The notes: generated from the letters alone by a model not told the origin. Shown: positions 34,336 to 43,397, numbered from the stretch's first letter. The stretch: DNA of 64,000 nucleotides from HK1 sp965221725 (GCA_965221725.1 OZ244909.1:2728001-2792000); one strand, 5' to 3'. A program made the numbers and translations.

Positions 34336-35220
34336 ATGAACCGCGCAATGCATAGAATGTCCGCACTTGCCGGGTGTTTCGTGGTGCTCGGGGCGCTGAC
34401 TCTGTTCGCGCCGCAGCAGGCGGAGGCCATCAGCGAATACACCCGCCATGTCAAATGCAACGAGGCCTGGAGAGCGTCTCCTGCCGCAACCCGGCAGCAA
34501 TGCAAGCTGCGCAGCGTCCATTGGGATTCATTCCGGCACGGACTGCGAACGGCGGACAGGACCAACCTGCAGAAGACGATGGAGTACTCGAAGTGCTGGG
34601 TCCACATCACGTGCGATCACGGGACGCCGTTGTTCGCGCAGGGCGAGCATCTGGGGAAAATCAATTACACCGAGGTCCACAAGCTCCGCCGGTGCCGGTC
34701 CAATCCATCGGTGGTGAACACCACCTGCGAACCTCTGACGGTGGCACAAGTACATCAGGCGTCTCAATCGACCAGCGGCAATCACCACCTCTCGGTGTCG
34801 AATGTCGTGGTGACGGAAGGCGGATACGCGACCTTCCGGCTCAAGCTGGGCAAGCCCGTCGACTTTGCGATCCGGTATTACTACTTCACCCGCGCCGGGA
34901 CCGCTGAATCCGGAGATGATTACGAGCACCAGTCGGGCTCGGTGTACATCCCCTCCGGCCACTGGAGCAAGAGCGTCAGGATCAAGACGGAATCCGACTA
35001 CTGGGCCAATGAGGGCGACGAACATTTCTTCGTCGATTTCAAGAGCCTGCACACGCTGGGACGGAAGCCGGGAACCTACGCGTGGGTCCATGACCCTGGC
35101 GCCGGCCTGCCGCAGAACCTGACGGCGCGCGCGACGATCAGGAACAAGGTCAATAGTCCGCAGGGCAACTCCGGTGGCAGTGCCTGTCATCCAAGACTGC
35201 GTGCATACGGGCGCTGCTGA
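34336..35220 (+). CDS. Secreted Calx-beta-like domain protein, function unknown
   Basis: A 294-residue protein with a signal peptide (MNRAMHRMSALAGCFVVLG, cleavage probably after AEA near residue 31). The first half is rich in Cys, His and Trp (VKCNEAWRAS, QQCKLRSVHW, YSKCWVHITCDHG) and not recognised. From about residue 155 a Calx-beta-like repeat follows: LSVSNVVVTEGGYATFRLKL, TRAGTAESGDDYEHQSG, IKTESDYWANEGDEHFFVDF. Such domains bind calcium or mediate adhesion. A second small Calx-beta protein lies at 54415-54891. The start ATG at 34336 follows GAGG at 34322 loosely. Confidence 0.65.
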   Translation: MNRAMHRMSALAGCFVVLGALTLFAPQQAEAISEYTRHVKCNEAWRASPAATRQQCKLRSVHWDSFRHGLRTADRTNLQKTMEYSKCWVHITCDHGTPLFAQGEHLGKINYTEVHKLRRCRSNPSVVNTTCEPLTVAQVHQASQSTSGNHHLSVSNVVVTEGGYATFRLKLGKPVDFAIRYYYFTRAGTAESGDDYEHQSGSVYIPSGHWSKSVRIKTESDYWANEGDEHFFVDFKSLHTLGRKPGTYAWVHDPGAGLPQNLTARATIRNKVNSPQGNSGGSACHPRLRAYGRC

Positions 35221-35556
35221 CCGGTGCCGGGAGTGCCGGCCATGCGGGCGGCGCATGAGGCAGCAGGAGGCGTCGGCAGTCATGGCCGGCGCCTCCCGCC
35301 ATCACGATCACGGCGGTGGTGGGGGTTTCCCTGAGGGGAATCCGCTTTCCGTTGACGCACGGGTTCCGACGCGCCTGCGATTCATGCGACCTGGCCCCCG
35401 GACCTGGTCCCCGCCGGATTCGCGGCAAGGCCTCGGCGAGGTTATCCCCCCCCCCAAGCGATGCCCGCCGCTCCTGACCGCTGAGATCAGCGCCGACGCG
35501 ACGCCGGGACGCAACGTTCGCGGTGGGTTCACAGGGGCGGGCAGAGCCCGGGGGCA
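35221..35556. other. Intergenic region with a ten-base C run
   Basis: 336 bases between the convergent stops of the Calx-beta gene and the LysR gene. No gene is seen. A run of ten C residues lies at 35446-35455. Since it is not in a coding or promoter position it has no evident phase-variation role. Confidence 0.4.
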
Positions 35557-36450
35557 TCAGCCGGGTTCGCCGCCGGTCGCGAAACGCAGCAGTTCCTCGA
35601 CGGCGGGGACCCGAAACTTCTGCCTCTGGTGCACGAACGAGAATGGCCGCTCGACCGGGGGATCGAGGTCCACAACTCGCAGGGTGCCCAGCTTGATCTC
35701 GTTGCGCAGGGTCGCGACCGAAATGACGGTGACGCCAAGGCCGGCCACGACCGCGCCCTTGATCGCTTCGGGGCTCCCGAGTTCCATCACCACGTCGAAG
35801 TCTTCGAGGGACAGATCGGCGGCGTGTGCGTGCTCGAGGAACACCTCGCGGGTGCCGGAACCCTCTTCGCGCAGGATCAGCGGGACGCCGCGCAATGTCC
35901 TGAACGGGATCCGGGATTCGTCCGCGAGCGCGTGGCCGGGGGGCAGCGCGACCACGAGCCGATCCACGTCGTAACGCCGCACCGCCAGGTTGCGGTTGTG
36001 CACCGGACCTTCCACGAGTCCGAGATCGATCCGGTTCTCCACCACCATTTGCACGATGCCGTCGGTGTTGGCCATCAGCAGGTTGATGCCGACCTCCGGG
36101 AACCGCTGCTTGAAGCGCACCAGCAACCGCGGCAGGTCGTACTCCGCGATGGTCATGCTTGCGCCGAGCATCAGCGTGCCGGTCATGTCATCGGTGAGTT
36201 CCCGCAGCGCGCCGTCCATCTCGGCGTAGAGCGCGAGAATGCGCCGGGCATATTCCTCCACCCGCTGTCCCGCCGCGGTCAGCTCGATCTGGTTGTGCTC
36301 GCGGTCGAACAGCCTGGTGTTGAAGTGCCCCTCGAGCTGGCGGATCTGAAAGGTCACGGCCGGCTGGGTCATGTGCAGCCGCTTGCCGGCGCGAGTGAAG
36401 CTCTTGAGTTCCGCGACCGCTTGAAACACCTGCAAGCGACGGTCGATCAC
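35557..36450 (-). CDS. LysR-family transcriptional regulator
   Basis: A 297-residue regulator with the N-terminal winged helix LQVFQAVAELKSFTRAGKRL and MTQPAVTFQIRQLEGHFNTR (about residues 7-48), followed by the linker helix and an effector-binding domain (GTLMLGASMTIAEYDLP to the end). The pattern TQPAVTFQIRQLE is shared with CbbR- and CysB-like regulators. The start is a GTG at 36448-36450. It is divergent from sat, with 434 bases that contain a repeat element, so regulation of sat or of the sulfur genes is plausible but inferred from position only. Confidence 0.88.
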   Translation of the reverse strand: MIDRRLQVFQAVAELKSFTRAGKRLHMTQPAVTFQIRQLEGHFNTRLFDREHNQIELTAAGQRVEEYARRILALYAEMDGALRELTDDMTGTLMLGASMTIAEYDLPRLLVRFKQRFPEVGINLLMANTDGIVQMVVENRIDLGLVEGPVHNRNLAVRRYDVDRLVVALPPGHALADESRIPFRTLRGVPLILREEGSGTREVFLEHAHAADLSLEDFDVVMELGSPEAIKGAVVAGLGVTVISVATLRNEIKLGTLRVVDLDPPVERPFSFVHQRQKFRVPAVEELLRFATGGEPG

Positions 36451-36602
36451 GGCGTGCGCTCCGGAAAGGAACTTGCGGTGGTGCGGGGCGGCGGCGAGAT
36501 GACTCCGGTACCGGCGACTGAAAGTCCCATGACTGAAAGTCCCATGGGCCGAATGCCCTCCCGGCTCCCGCCCGGCGACAAGCCTAGTTTATGCTGACTC
36601 GA

Positions 36603-36788
36603 CCCGCATTTCTCGCCGGGTTGCGAGCGAGCGCGCGGAGAGGGCTGGATTGGCAAGGCGAACGCGAGTCCGGGCGCGCAGGCGTACTTGATAGTACGTC
36701 GAGCACTCCAAGCCACCCCTATGCCGTGTTCAACGCAGCCAGTGCAGTTATCTCCGCGTCCGCAGCCGTGACCGGGTGAGAAATACGG
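36603..36788 (+). repeat. Divergent 186-bp inverted-terminus element in the sat upstream region, copy 4
   Basis: The interior (GGCAAGGCGAACGCGAGTC, GGGCGCGCAGGCGTAC, GTACGTCGAGCAC and GTCCGCAGCCGTGA) matches copies 2 and 3, but the ends differ: CCCGCATTTCTCGCCGGGT (36603-36621) and ACCGGGTGAGAAATACGG (36771-36788), which still pair with each other. Paired changes at both ends suggest a subfamily. It ends 96 bases before the sat start. Confidence 0.75.
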
Positions 36789-36884
36789 CTCAAGGGAAAA
36801 CTTCTTGCCCTGGCCGGACATCCCCCTATGGTGACGGCAGGCGTATTCGACGGTCCGCGCAGTCGCGGCCAGGAGGTTGTTTCG

Positions 36885-38102
36885 ATGGTGAATCTCGTTC
36901 GCCCGCACGGCGCGGCATCCCTGCGGCCCCTGATGCCCGAGGGCGAGGCGCTTGCCGGTGCCCGCGAGCGGGCCGGCCGGCTGCCCGCAGTGCGGGTCAC
37001 CTCGCGCGAGGCGGGGGATATCGTGATGCTCGGCATCGGCGGCTTCACGCCGCTCTCGGGCTTCATGGGCGAGGCGGACTGGCGCCGCGTGTGCGACGAG
37101 ATGCGCACTGCGGACGGCCTGTTCTGGCCCATCCCGATCACCGCTTCGGTCGATGCCGGCACCGCCGGCGGGATCGGAGTCGGCGATGAGATCGCGCTCA
37201 TCGGTCCCGGTGATGCGGCACCGATGGCGATCCTGGAGGTTTCGGAGAAGTACGTTATCGACAAGGCCCACGAATGCCGCTCGGTGTTTCGCACCACGGA
37301 CGCCGAGCACCCGGGGGTGAGGATGGTGATGGAGCAGGGCGAGGTGAACCTTGCCGGCCGACTCACGGTGCTCTCCGCCGGAGGTTTCCCGGACGAATTC
37401 GGCACGTTGTTCCTGACGCCGGCCGAAACCCGGGCCCGGTTCGAAGCGAACGGCTGGAGCACCGTGGCCGCGTTCCAGACCCGCAACCCGATGCACCGCT
37501 CGCACGAATACCTGGCCAAGATCGCAGTCGAGATCTGCGACGGGGTCCTCATCCACTCGCTGCTCGGCAACCTGAAGCCCGGCGACATCACGGCCTCGGT
37601 ACGTGCCCGTGCCATCGACACCCTCATCGAACGCTACTTCGTCGCCAATACTGTCATGCACGCCGGCTATCCCCTCGACATGCGCTACGCCGGGCCGAGG
37701 GAGGCGCTGCTGCACGCGCTGTTTCGCCAGAACTACGGCTGCTCGCACCTGCTCGTCGGGCGCGATCATGCGGGGGTCGGGGACTACTACGGGCCGTTCG
37801 ACGCCCACCGCATCTTCGACGAGATCGATGCCGGCGCGCTGGAGACCAGGCCCATCCGGATCGACTGGACCTTCTGGTGCGCCCGTTGCGGGCAGATGGC
37901 ATCGATGCGCACCTGTCCGCACGCCCCGGAGGACCGGCTCCTGCTCTCCGGGACGAAGCTGCGCAAGATGCTCTCCGAGGGCGACGAGGTGCCGGACACC
38001 TTCAGCCGGCCCGAGGTGCTCGCCATCCTGCGCGAGTACTACGAGGGCCTTTCGGCGGAGGAAAACGTCGCGGTGGAGCTCAAGGGCCACTCGGGCGCAT
38101 GA
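36885..38102 (+). CDS. sat: Sulfate adenylyltransferase (dissimilatory type)
   Basis: A 405-residue ATP sulfurylase. In sulfur oxidisers it runs in the ATP-forming direction from adenosine phosphosulfate and pyrophosphate. Catalytic motif QTRNPMHRSHEY lies near residue 199, with GRDHAGVGDYYGPFDAH near 290 and the cysteine pair WCARCGQMASMRTCPH near 330, as in the homo-oligomeric dissimilatory enzymes. The start at ATG 36885 has AGGAGG (36871-36876) eight bases upstream and begins MVNLVRPHGA; an in-frame ATG at 36828 has no such site. It pairs functionally with aprBA at 43778-46086. Confidence 0.96.
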   Translation: MVNLVRPHGAASLRPLMPEGEALAGARERAGRLPAVRVTSREAGDIVMLGIGGFTPLSGFMGEADWRRVCDEMRTADGLFWPIPITASVDAGTAGGIGVGDEIALIGPGDAAPMAILEVSEKYVIDKAHECRSVFRTTDAEHPGVRMVMEQGEVNLAGRLTVLSAGGFPDEFGTLFLTPAETRARFEANGWSTVAAFQTRNPMHRSHEYLAKIAVEICDGVLIHSLLGNLKPGDITASVRARAIDTLIERYFVANTVMHAGYPLDMRYAGPREALLHALFRQNYGCSHLLVGRDHAGVGDYYGPFDAHRIFDEIDAGALETRPIRIDWTFWCARCGQMASMRTCPHAPEDRLLLSGTKLRKMLSEGDEVPDTFSRPEVLAILREYYEGLSAEENVAVELKGHSGA

Positions 38103-38109
38103 GGGTGTT

Positions 38110-38143
38110 TCATCGCGTCCGCCGTCTGAAAGCGGCGCGATGA
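38110..38143 (+). terminator. Hairpin between sat and livF
   Basis: TCATCGCG-T-CCGC and GCGG-CGCGATGA form a 12-base-pair stem with one bulged T and a nine-base loop, seven bases after the sat stop. There is no T run, so it may act as a bidirectional transcript-end or barrier structure between the convergent genes. Confidence 0.5.
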
Positions 38144-38172
38144 GTCTTCGTGCGCGGAGTGAAGGCTCCCGG

Positions 38173-38190
38173 CCCGGTGGGAAATCCGGG
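38173..38190. repeat. Decayed solo terminus abutting the livF stop
   Basis: CCCGGTGGGAAATCCGGG resembles the GGTGAAATTTCCGGG end of the dispersed elements and lies exactly against the livF stop codon at 38191. It is quasi-palindromic. Confidence 0.4.
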
Positions 38191-39021
38191 CTAGATCGCC
38201 AGGTATTGCTGGCGCAGGTCCGCGTCGTCGAGCACGTCCTGTGACTTGCCGTCGAACACGATCCGGCCCATGTCGAGGATGATGGCGCGATCGGCGAGAT
38301 GCAGGGCCGCGATGGCGTTTTGCTCGACGATGATGGTGGTGATGCCGAGATCCTTGATCTGCGCGAGGGTCCGCTCGATCTCCTGGACGATGACCGGGGC
38401 GAGGCCCTCGTAGGGTTCGTCGAGGAGCAGCAGCTTCACGTCGCGCGCGAGCGTGCGGCCGATCGCGAGCATCTGCTGCTCGCCGCCGGAGAGCGTCGTG
38501 CCCTCCTGCTGCCGTCGCTCGCCGAGCCGTGGGAAGAGGTTGTAGATGCGTTCGACCGTCCAGCCGTGCGGCGGGGCGATTTGTGCCAGCTCGATATTCT
38601 CCTGCACGGTGAGCCCCGCGATGATCCGCCGATCTTCCGGCACCAGTCCGACCCCGGTGCGCGATGCCTGGTGCGCCTTCATCTCGTGCAACGGCTGGTG
38701 ATCGAGCCACAGCTCGCCATGCCTGAGTTCGGGGTTGTCCAGCCGGGCGATGGTGCGCAGGGTCGAGGTCTTGCCGGCACCGTTGCGCCCGAGCAGCGCG
38801 ACGATCTCGCCTTCGCGCACATCGAAGCTGACCCCCTGAACGATGTAGCTCTCGCCGTAGTAGGCGTGGATGTCCCAGCAGGAGAAAAAGGCGGGCTGGC
38901 CACCGGTGGTCAGCGCGGGTTTCTTGCCGGGCAACGTGCCCTCGAGGCTGTCGTGGCCGAACGGTGTGAGCGGTGCCTGGCGGTCCGATTCTGCGGTTTG
39001 CGGGGGTCTCGGCTCGGTCAT
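38191..39021 (-). CDS. livF: ABC transporter ATP-binding protein, LivF type
   Basis: A 276-residue ATPase of a branched-chain amino acid/amide-type importer. After an unusual Pro-rich N-terminal extension (about 45 residues, TEPRPPQTAESDRQAPLTP) come Walker A LLGRNGAGKTST (near residue 80), the LivF-typical ASRTGVGLVPEDRRIIAGLTV, signature LSGGEQQM and Walker B LLLLDEPYEGLAP. The ATG (39019-39021) overlaps the livG stop as ATGA, so translation is coupled. The genes livK-livH-livM-livG-livF lie in order on the minus strand. Confidence 0.93.
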   Translation of the reverse strand: MTEPRPPQTAESDRQAPLTPFGHDSLEGTLPGKKPALTTGGQPAFFSCWDIHAYYGESYIVQGVSFDVREGEIVALLGRNGAGKTSTLRTIARLDNPELRHGELWLDHQPLHEMKAHQASRTGVGLVPEDRRIIAGLTVQENIELAQIAPPHGWTVERIYNLFPRLGERRQQEGTTLSGGEQQMLAIGRTLARDVKLLLLDEPYEGLAPVIVQEIERTLAQIKDLGITTIIVEQNAIAALHLADRAIILDMGRIVFDGKSQDVLDDADLRQQYLAI

Positions 39022-39773
39022 AGCTGGGCGCCTCCGAGGTACGCCTCCTGAACGCGGGGGTTGCCCTTGATCTTCTCCGGTTTGTCCTCGGCGATGACCG
39101 TGCCCTGCGCCAGGACGGTGATTTTCTCGGCGAGCGAGAACACGACGTGCATGTCGTGCTCGATCACCACCATGGTGACCCCGCGCTCGGCGATCCGCTT
39201 CATCAGCTCGATCGCGTTGTTGGTGTCGGCGCGGGCCATGCCGGCGGTCGGTTCGTCGAGCAGGAGGAGCTTGGGGTTCTGCACCAGGCAGATGGCGAGC
39301 TCCAGGCGCCGCTTGTCGCCCCGCGAGAGCTGGTCGGCGGGGCGCTCCGCCTGGTCTGCGAGACCGACGTCGGCCAGCATCTCCAGCGCCCGCGCCCGGA
39401 CCTCGCCGTGGGTGGTCACCAGCCCCCAGGCGTTCAGCGTGAAGGCCCCGTCGCGGGCGGCAAAGGCCGGAATCATCACGTTCTCGATCAAGGCGAGGTC
39501 GCCGAAGATCTCGGGGGTCTGAAACACCCGGCTGACCCCCGCCTGGTTGATCTCGTGCGGCTTGATCCCGAGCAGCGACATGCCGTCGAAGGTGACGCTG
39601 CCGCTGTCGGGCTCCAGCCTCCCGACGAAGCAGTTGAGCAGGGTCGACTTTCCCGCCCCGTTCGGCCCGATGATGGCGTGAACGGTGCCGGCCTCGACCT
39701 CCAGATTGACGTCGTCCAGTGCCTTCAGGCCGCCGAACCGCTTGTTGACGTTTCTGACTGAGAGAATGCCCAT
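39018..39773 (-). CDS. livG: ABC transporter ATP-binding protein, LivG type
   Basis: A 251-residue ATPase: LSVRNVNKRFGGLKALDDVNLEV at the N-terminus, Walker A IIGPNGAGKSTL (near residue 35), Q-loop VFQTPEIFGDLALIENV, signature LSRGDKRRLELA with Arg in place of the usual Gly, Walker B LLLLDEPTAGMA, and H-loop VIEHDMHVVF. LSRGDKR variants occur in urea/amide-type LivG relatives such as UrtD. The stop overlaps the livF start by three bases. It lies 32 bases after livM. Confidence 0.93.
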   Translation of the reverse strand: MGILSVRNVNKRFGGLKALDDVNLEVEAGTVHAIIGPNGAGKSTLLNCFVGRLEPDSGSVTFDGMSLLGIKPHEINQAGVSRVFQTPEIFGDLALIENVMIPAFAARDGAFTLNAWGLVTTHGEVRARALEMLADVGLADQAERPADQLSRGDKRRLELAICLVQNPKLLLLDEPTAGMARADTNNAIELMKRIAERGVTMVVIEHDMHVVFSLAEKITVLAQGTVIAEDKPEKIKGNPRVQEAYLGGAQL

Positions 39774-39805
39774 CGTGTCCTCGCTCCTTCTCGCGCCTGG
39801 GGCTG

Positions 39806-40948
39806 TCACGCGCCGGAGGCGGAAGCGCCACTCCTTCGGCCGCGGACGATGCCGACGACGAGGGCGCTCAGCCGGTTGAAGCCTTCCAGCAGCCCTCCCG
39901 GCAGGAAGATGACGATCACCATGAACAGCGCCCCGAGGGTCAGGTGCCACCCCTCGCCGACGAACAGCGACGTGACGTTCACCATCAGATGCTGGATCGG
40001 TTCCGGAAGGAAGTCGAAGGCCGCCATCAGAATGCCCTCGTTGAAGGCCGAGAAGATGTTCTCGAAGTACTTGATGACGCCGGCCCCGATGACCGGCCCC
40101 AGCAGGGTCCCGGCGCCGCCGAGGATGGTCATCAGCACCACTTCGCCCGACGCTGTCCATTGCATGCGCTCGGCACCGGCCAGCGGGTCCACCACCGCCA
40201 GCAGGCCGCCCGCGAGCCCGGCGTACATGCCGGAGACGACGAACGCCGCCAGGGCGTAGGGCTGAGTGTTCACTCCGGTGTAGTTCAGCCGGTTCTGGTT
40301 CGATTTGATCGCGCGCAGCATCAGGCCGAACGGAGAGCGGAAGATCCGGATGGCGATGTAGAAGCACACGATCGACACCACCCCGCAGAAGTAGAAGCCG
40401 GGGTAGCCGCTCATGGGGATGCCGAACAGATCGGAGGACGGAAGGACCGCCCCGTAGTCGCGCCCCACCGCCGTGTCCAGAATGCGCGGGTCCGACTGCA
40501 CGAGCTGCAACCCGGTTTCGCCGTTGGTGATCGGGGTGAGCACCGAATAGGCCAGGTTGTAGCTCATCTGCGCGAAGGCGAGGGTCAGGATCGAGAAGTA
40601 GATCCCGGTCCGGCGCAGGCAGATGTACCCGATCACGGCGGCGAACAGGCCGCCGAGCGCGGTGGCGAGCATGATCGCGGGCAGGGGGTTCATGGTGAGC
40701 AGCTTGAAGCTCCAGACCGCGGTGTAGGAGCCGATGCCGAGAAACGCGGCATGCCCGAACGAGAGGTAGCCCGTCAGCCCGAACAGGATGTTGAAGCCGA
40801 CGGCGAAGATTCCGAAGATCACGAACTTCTGCAGCAGGTCGGGATAGCCGGCGCCCAGGGGCGCCATGATGATCGGTCCGCCGAGCACCGCGAGCGTGTA
40901 GCCGGCCAGCAGGATCAGGTCGTTGCGACTCAGGGAGAGGCTCCTCAT
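39806..40948 (-). CDS. livM: ABC transporter permease, LivM type
   Basis: A 380-residue inner-membrane permease with about nine predicted helices, among them LILLAGYTLAVLGGPIIM, FVIFGIFAVGFNILFGLTGYL and FMVIVIFLPGGL. LivM-type features are GYLSFGHAAFLGIGSYTA, the LTLAFAQMSYNLAY stretch, and the coupling loop LRAIKSNQNRLNYTGV. It pairs with LivH three bases upstream of its start in transcription order. It would carry the substrate together with LivH. Confidence 0.94.
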   Translation of the reverse strand: MRSLSLSRNDLILLAGYTLAVLGGPIIMAPLGAGYPDLLQKFVIFGIFAVGFNILFGLTGYLSFGHAAFLGIGSYTAVWSFKLLTMNPLPAIMLATALGGLFAAVIGYICLRRTGIYFSILTLAFAQMSYNLAYSVLTPITNGETGLQLVQSDPRILDTAVGRDYGAVLPSSDLFGIPMSGYPGFYFCGVVSIVCFYIAIRIFRSPFGLMLRAIKSNQNRLNYTGVNTQPYALAAFVVSGMYAGLAGGLLAVVDPLAGAERMQWTASGEVVLMTILGGAGTLLGPVIGAGVIKYFENIFSAFNEGILMAAFDFLPEPIQHLMVNVTSLFVGEGWHLTLGALFMVIVIFLPGGLLEGFNRLSALVVGIVRGRRSGASASGA

Positions 40949-40951
40949 GGC

Positions 40952-41980
40952 TCAGTGCTCCATCACGCCCTTGCGGCCCATCAGGCCCCGCGGGCGAACC
41001 AGCAGGATGATCACGGCGATCAGGTAGATGATGATCTGATCGATGCCGGGGAGGATGCTCTTCACTTCGTTCATCGAGGCGAAGCTTTGCAGGATCCCGA
41101 GCAGGAATCCCGCCGCCACCGCGCCGGGGAGCGAACCCATGCCGCCGACGACGACCACCACGAAGCTCAGGACCAGGAAGTCCATGCCCATGTGGTAGTC
41201 CGGGCTCAGGATGGGCGTGTACATCAGCCCCGCAAGGCCGGCCACCACGGCGGCGATGCCGAACACGATGGTGAAGCGGCGATCGACGTCGATTCCGAGC
41301 AGCCCCACGGTTTCGCGGTCGGCCATGCCCGCGCGGACCACCATTCCGAACGTCGTGAACCGGAGGAAGGCGAACACGCCGGCGATCACCGCCACCGAGA
41401 ACAGGAAGTAGACGAGCCGCCACATGGGGTAGACGACGTTGCCCGCGTCCATGCCGATTGCCACCCCGAAGTCGATCATGCCCTTGGCCGCGTCCGGGGC
41501 GGGTTGCGGAATCGGGTTCGCCCCGAAGGCGCCCTTGACGATCTCCTGCAAGACGATCGCCAGGCCGAAGGTGACGAGAATCTGGTCGGCGTGCGGGCGC
41601 TTGTAGAAGAAACGGATGAGCCCGCGTTCCATCACCACGCCGATGAGCAGCATCACGGGGATTGCAACCAGGATGGAGACCGGCACCGAGTAGTCGAGAA
41701 GCACCGTGCCGAAGTCGCCGAACCACGATTCCACGTACGGCACCCGCACTTCCAGGGGCGTGCCCCACGCCGTCAACTGGGTGCTGTCCTCGGTGACTTG
41801 CTCCAGGCTGAGCAGCGCCTTGACGGACACCGCGCAGAACGCCCCGAGCATGAACAGCGCCCCGTGGGCGAAGTTCACCACGCCCAGCGTGCCGAAGGTG
41901 ATGGTGAGCCCGAGGGCGATCAGCGCGTACGCGCCGCCCTTGTCGAGCCCGTTCAGAATCTGCAGAAGAATGGCGTCCAT
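40952..41980 (-). CDS. livH: ABC transporter permease, LivH type
   Basis: A 342-residue permease with about eight membrane helices. The start (MDAILLQILNGLDKGGAYALIALGLT) and GVVNFAHGALFMLGAF are typical of LivH. FGMVVRAGMADRETVGLLGI is the coupling loop, and GGMGSLPGAVAAGFLLG the conserved Gly-rich motif. A periplasmic insert near residues 60-85 (LEQVTEDSTQLTAWGTPLEV) is longer than in E. coli LivH and occurs in relatives that carry amides. ATG at 41978-41980 fits the family; another ATG five codons upstream (41995) is possible. Confidence 0.93.
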   Translation of the reverse strand: MDAILLQILNGLDKGGAYALIALGLTITFGTLGVVNFAHGALFMLGAFCAVSVKALLSLEQVTEDSTQLTAWGTPLEVRVPYVESWFGDFGTVLLDYSVPVSILVAIPVMLLIGVVMERGLIRFFYKRPHADQILVTFGLAIVLQEIVKGAFGANPIPQPAPDAAKGMIDFGVAIGMDAGNVVYPMWRLVYFLFSVAVIAGVFAFLRFTTFGMVVRAGMADRETVGLLGIDVDRRFTIVFGIAAVVAGLAGLMYTPILSPDYHMGMDFLVLSFVVVVVGGMGSLPGAVAAGFLLGILQSFASMNEVKSILPGIDQIIIYLIAVIILLVRPRGLMGRKGVMEH

Positions 41981-42059
41981 CGTGCTCGCCCGCATGTGCG
42001 GCCGGCCGCCCCGGGGAGATCAGCCCCGGGGCGGCCGGCCGTGGGTGGTCCGACGCCGA

Positions 42060-43397
42060 TCAGGCGGTGCCGTCGTTGTAGGGGCCGAGCTCCCCGCCGA
42101 GCATCTCGGCCGGATACTCGACCTGCGCCCGCGGCGTGACCTCGACCACTTCGAGAACGTCGAACTTCGAGGTCGGCGCTTCCTTGCCCTTCACCACGAG
42201 CACGTCCTTGAAGCACTGGTGGTCCGCGGCGCGGTACTCGGTCGGGCCGTTGCCGAGCCCGTCGAATACGAAGCCCTCGAGCGCCGGGCCGACCATGGAG
42301 GGCCGGAAGGTGCCCGCCCGCTCGCAGGCGTCCGCCCAGAGAATCGCCTGGCAGTAGCAGGTGTGCGCGGCCTGGCTCGGCGGGAAGCCGTACTTCTGGC
42401 CGAACGAACGCACGAACGCCTTGGAGCCTTCGTCCTGCAGCGACCAGTGCCAGTTGGTGGAACCGAAGATCCCCTTGACGTTCTCGCCCGCACCCTGCGC
42501 CATCAGGCGGCTGTAGAGCGGCACCACGATCGCGAAGTCCTTGCCGTTGACCTGCTTGTCCCGCAGCCCGAACTGCACCGCCTGGGTCAGCGAGTTGACC
42601 ATGTCGCGGCCGTAGTGGTTGAGCACCAGAACGTCGGCGCCGGAGGTGAGCACCGGCGTGATGTACTGCGAGAAGTCGCCGGCACCGAGCGGGGTGCGAA
42701 CTGTTTCGTAGGTCTGCCAGCCGAGCTGCTCGGTGTACTTCTTGATCGAGCCTTCCTGGCTCCAGCCCCAGGTGTAGTCGGCGGTCAGGTGGTAGGCGAC
42801 GCGGTCGGAGCCGAAGGCGTTCTTCAGCACCGGGCCCAGGGCCGCGCCGGACATCTCGGTGTTGAAGAAGTGGCGGAAGCCGTTGGCCCGCTTGTCCTTG
42901 CCGGTGGTGTCGTTCGAGTGGGTGAGCCCGGCCATGAAGATGACGCCGGCTTCCTGGCACAGGCCCTGGACCGCGATCGCGGTGCTCGAGGAGGACCCGC
43001 CGGTGATCATGACCGCGCCATCCTTCTCGATCATCCGCTTGGCGCTCGCGCGCGCGGCGTCCGCCTTGGTCTGGGTGTCGCCGGTCACGTAGACCACTTT
43101 CTTGCCGTTGATGCCGTTGCCCTTCAGTGCCTTCGACGAGAAGGTGTTCAGCATGCCGCCGTCGCCCTCGCCGTTGAGGTGCTCGACGGCAAGCTCGTAG
43201 GCGCGCAACTCATCGGCGCCTTCGTCGGCGTAGGCGCCGGTCTGCGGAACGTTGAATCCAAGGGTCACCGTCGCGCCCTTGGGCTCGTTGGTGTAGGCGT
43301 AGGCGCGCGGGACGAACACCATCGGTACGGCGAGGCCGGCTCCCACGACAGCCGCGGTCTTCATCATGTCGCGGCGGCCAATCTTGCGTTTGCTCAT
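42060..43397 (-). CDS. Tat-exported ABC transporter substrate-binding protein (LivK/amide-type)
   Basis: A 445-residue periplasmic binding protein, type I fold. The N-terminus MSKRKIGRRDMMKTAAVVG has a twin-arginine motif and a hydrophobic stretch, with cleavage probably after AYA (near residue 34), so it is exported folded, unlike E. coli LivK. Fold-typical parts are TLGFNVPQTGAYADEG, ITGGSSSSTAIAVQGLCQEAGVIFM, VAYHLTADYTWGW and DVLVLNHYGRDMVN. The sequence is nearer to amide/urea or urea-like binding proteins than to Leu/Ile/Val-binding proteins, but the ligand is not predictable. It begins the liv operon, with GGAG ten bases upstream of its ATG. Confidence 0.88.
   Translation of the reverse strand: MSKRKIGRRDMMKTAAVVGAGLAVPMVFVPRAYAYTNEPKGATVTLGFNVPQTGAYADEGADELRAYELAVEHLNGEGDGGMLNTFSSKALKGNGINGKKVVYVTGDTQTKADAARASAKRMIEKDGAVMITGGSSSSTAIAVQGLCQEAGVIFMAGLTHSNDTTGKDKRANGFRHFFNTEMSGAALGPVLKNAFGSDRVAYHLTADYTWGWSQEGSIKKYTEQLGWQTYETVRTPLGAGDFSQYITPVLTSGADVLVLNHYGRDMVNSLTQAVQFGLRDKQVNGKDFAIVVPLYSRLMAQGAGENVKGIFGSTNWHWSLQDEGSKAFVRSFGQKYGFPPSQAAHTCYCQAILWADACERAGTFRPSMVGPALEGFVFDGLGNGPTEYRAADHQCFKDVLVVKGKEAPTSKFDVLEVVEVTPRAQVEYPAEMLGGELGPYNDGTA

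Noticed and set aside
35446..35455. Ten-base C run as a phase-variation tract
   Set aside because: It lies between two convergent stops, so a length change would not alter a reading frame or a promoter that I can see.
39944..42139. A 731-codon plus-strand open frame over the liv permease genes
   Set aside because: It is the shadow of livM and livH: rich in His, Asp and Glu, with no fold signature, while the opposite strand encodes recognisable permeases.
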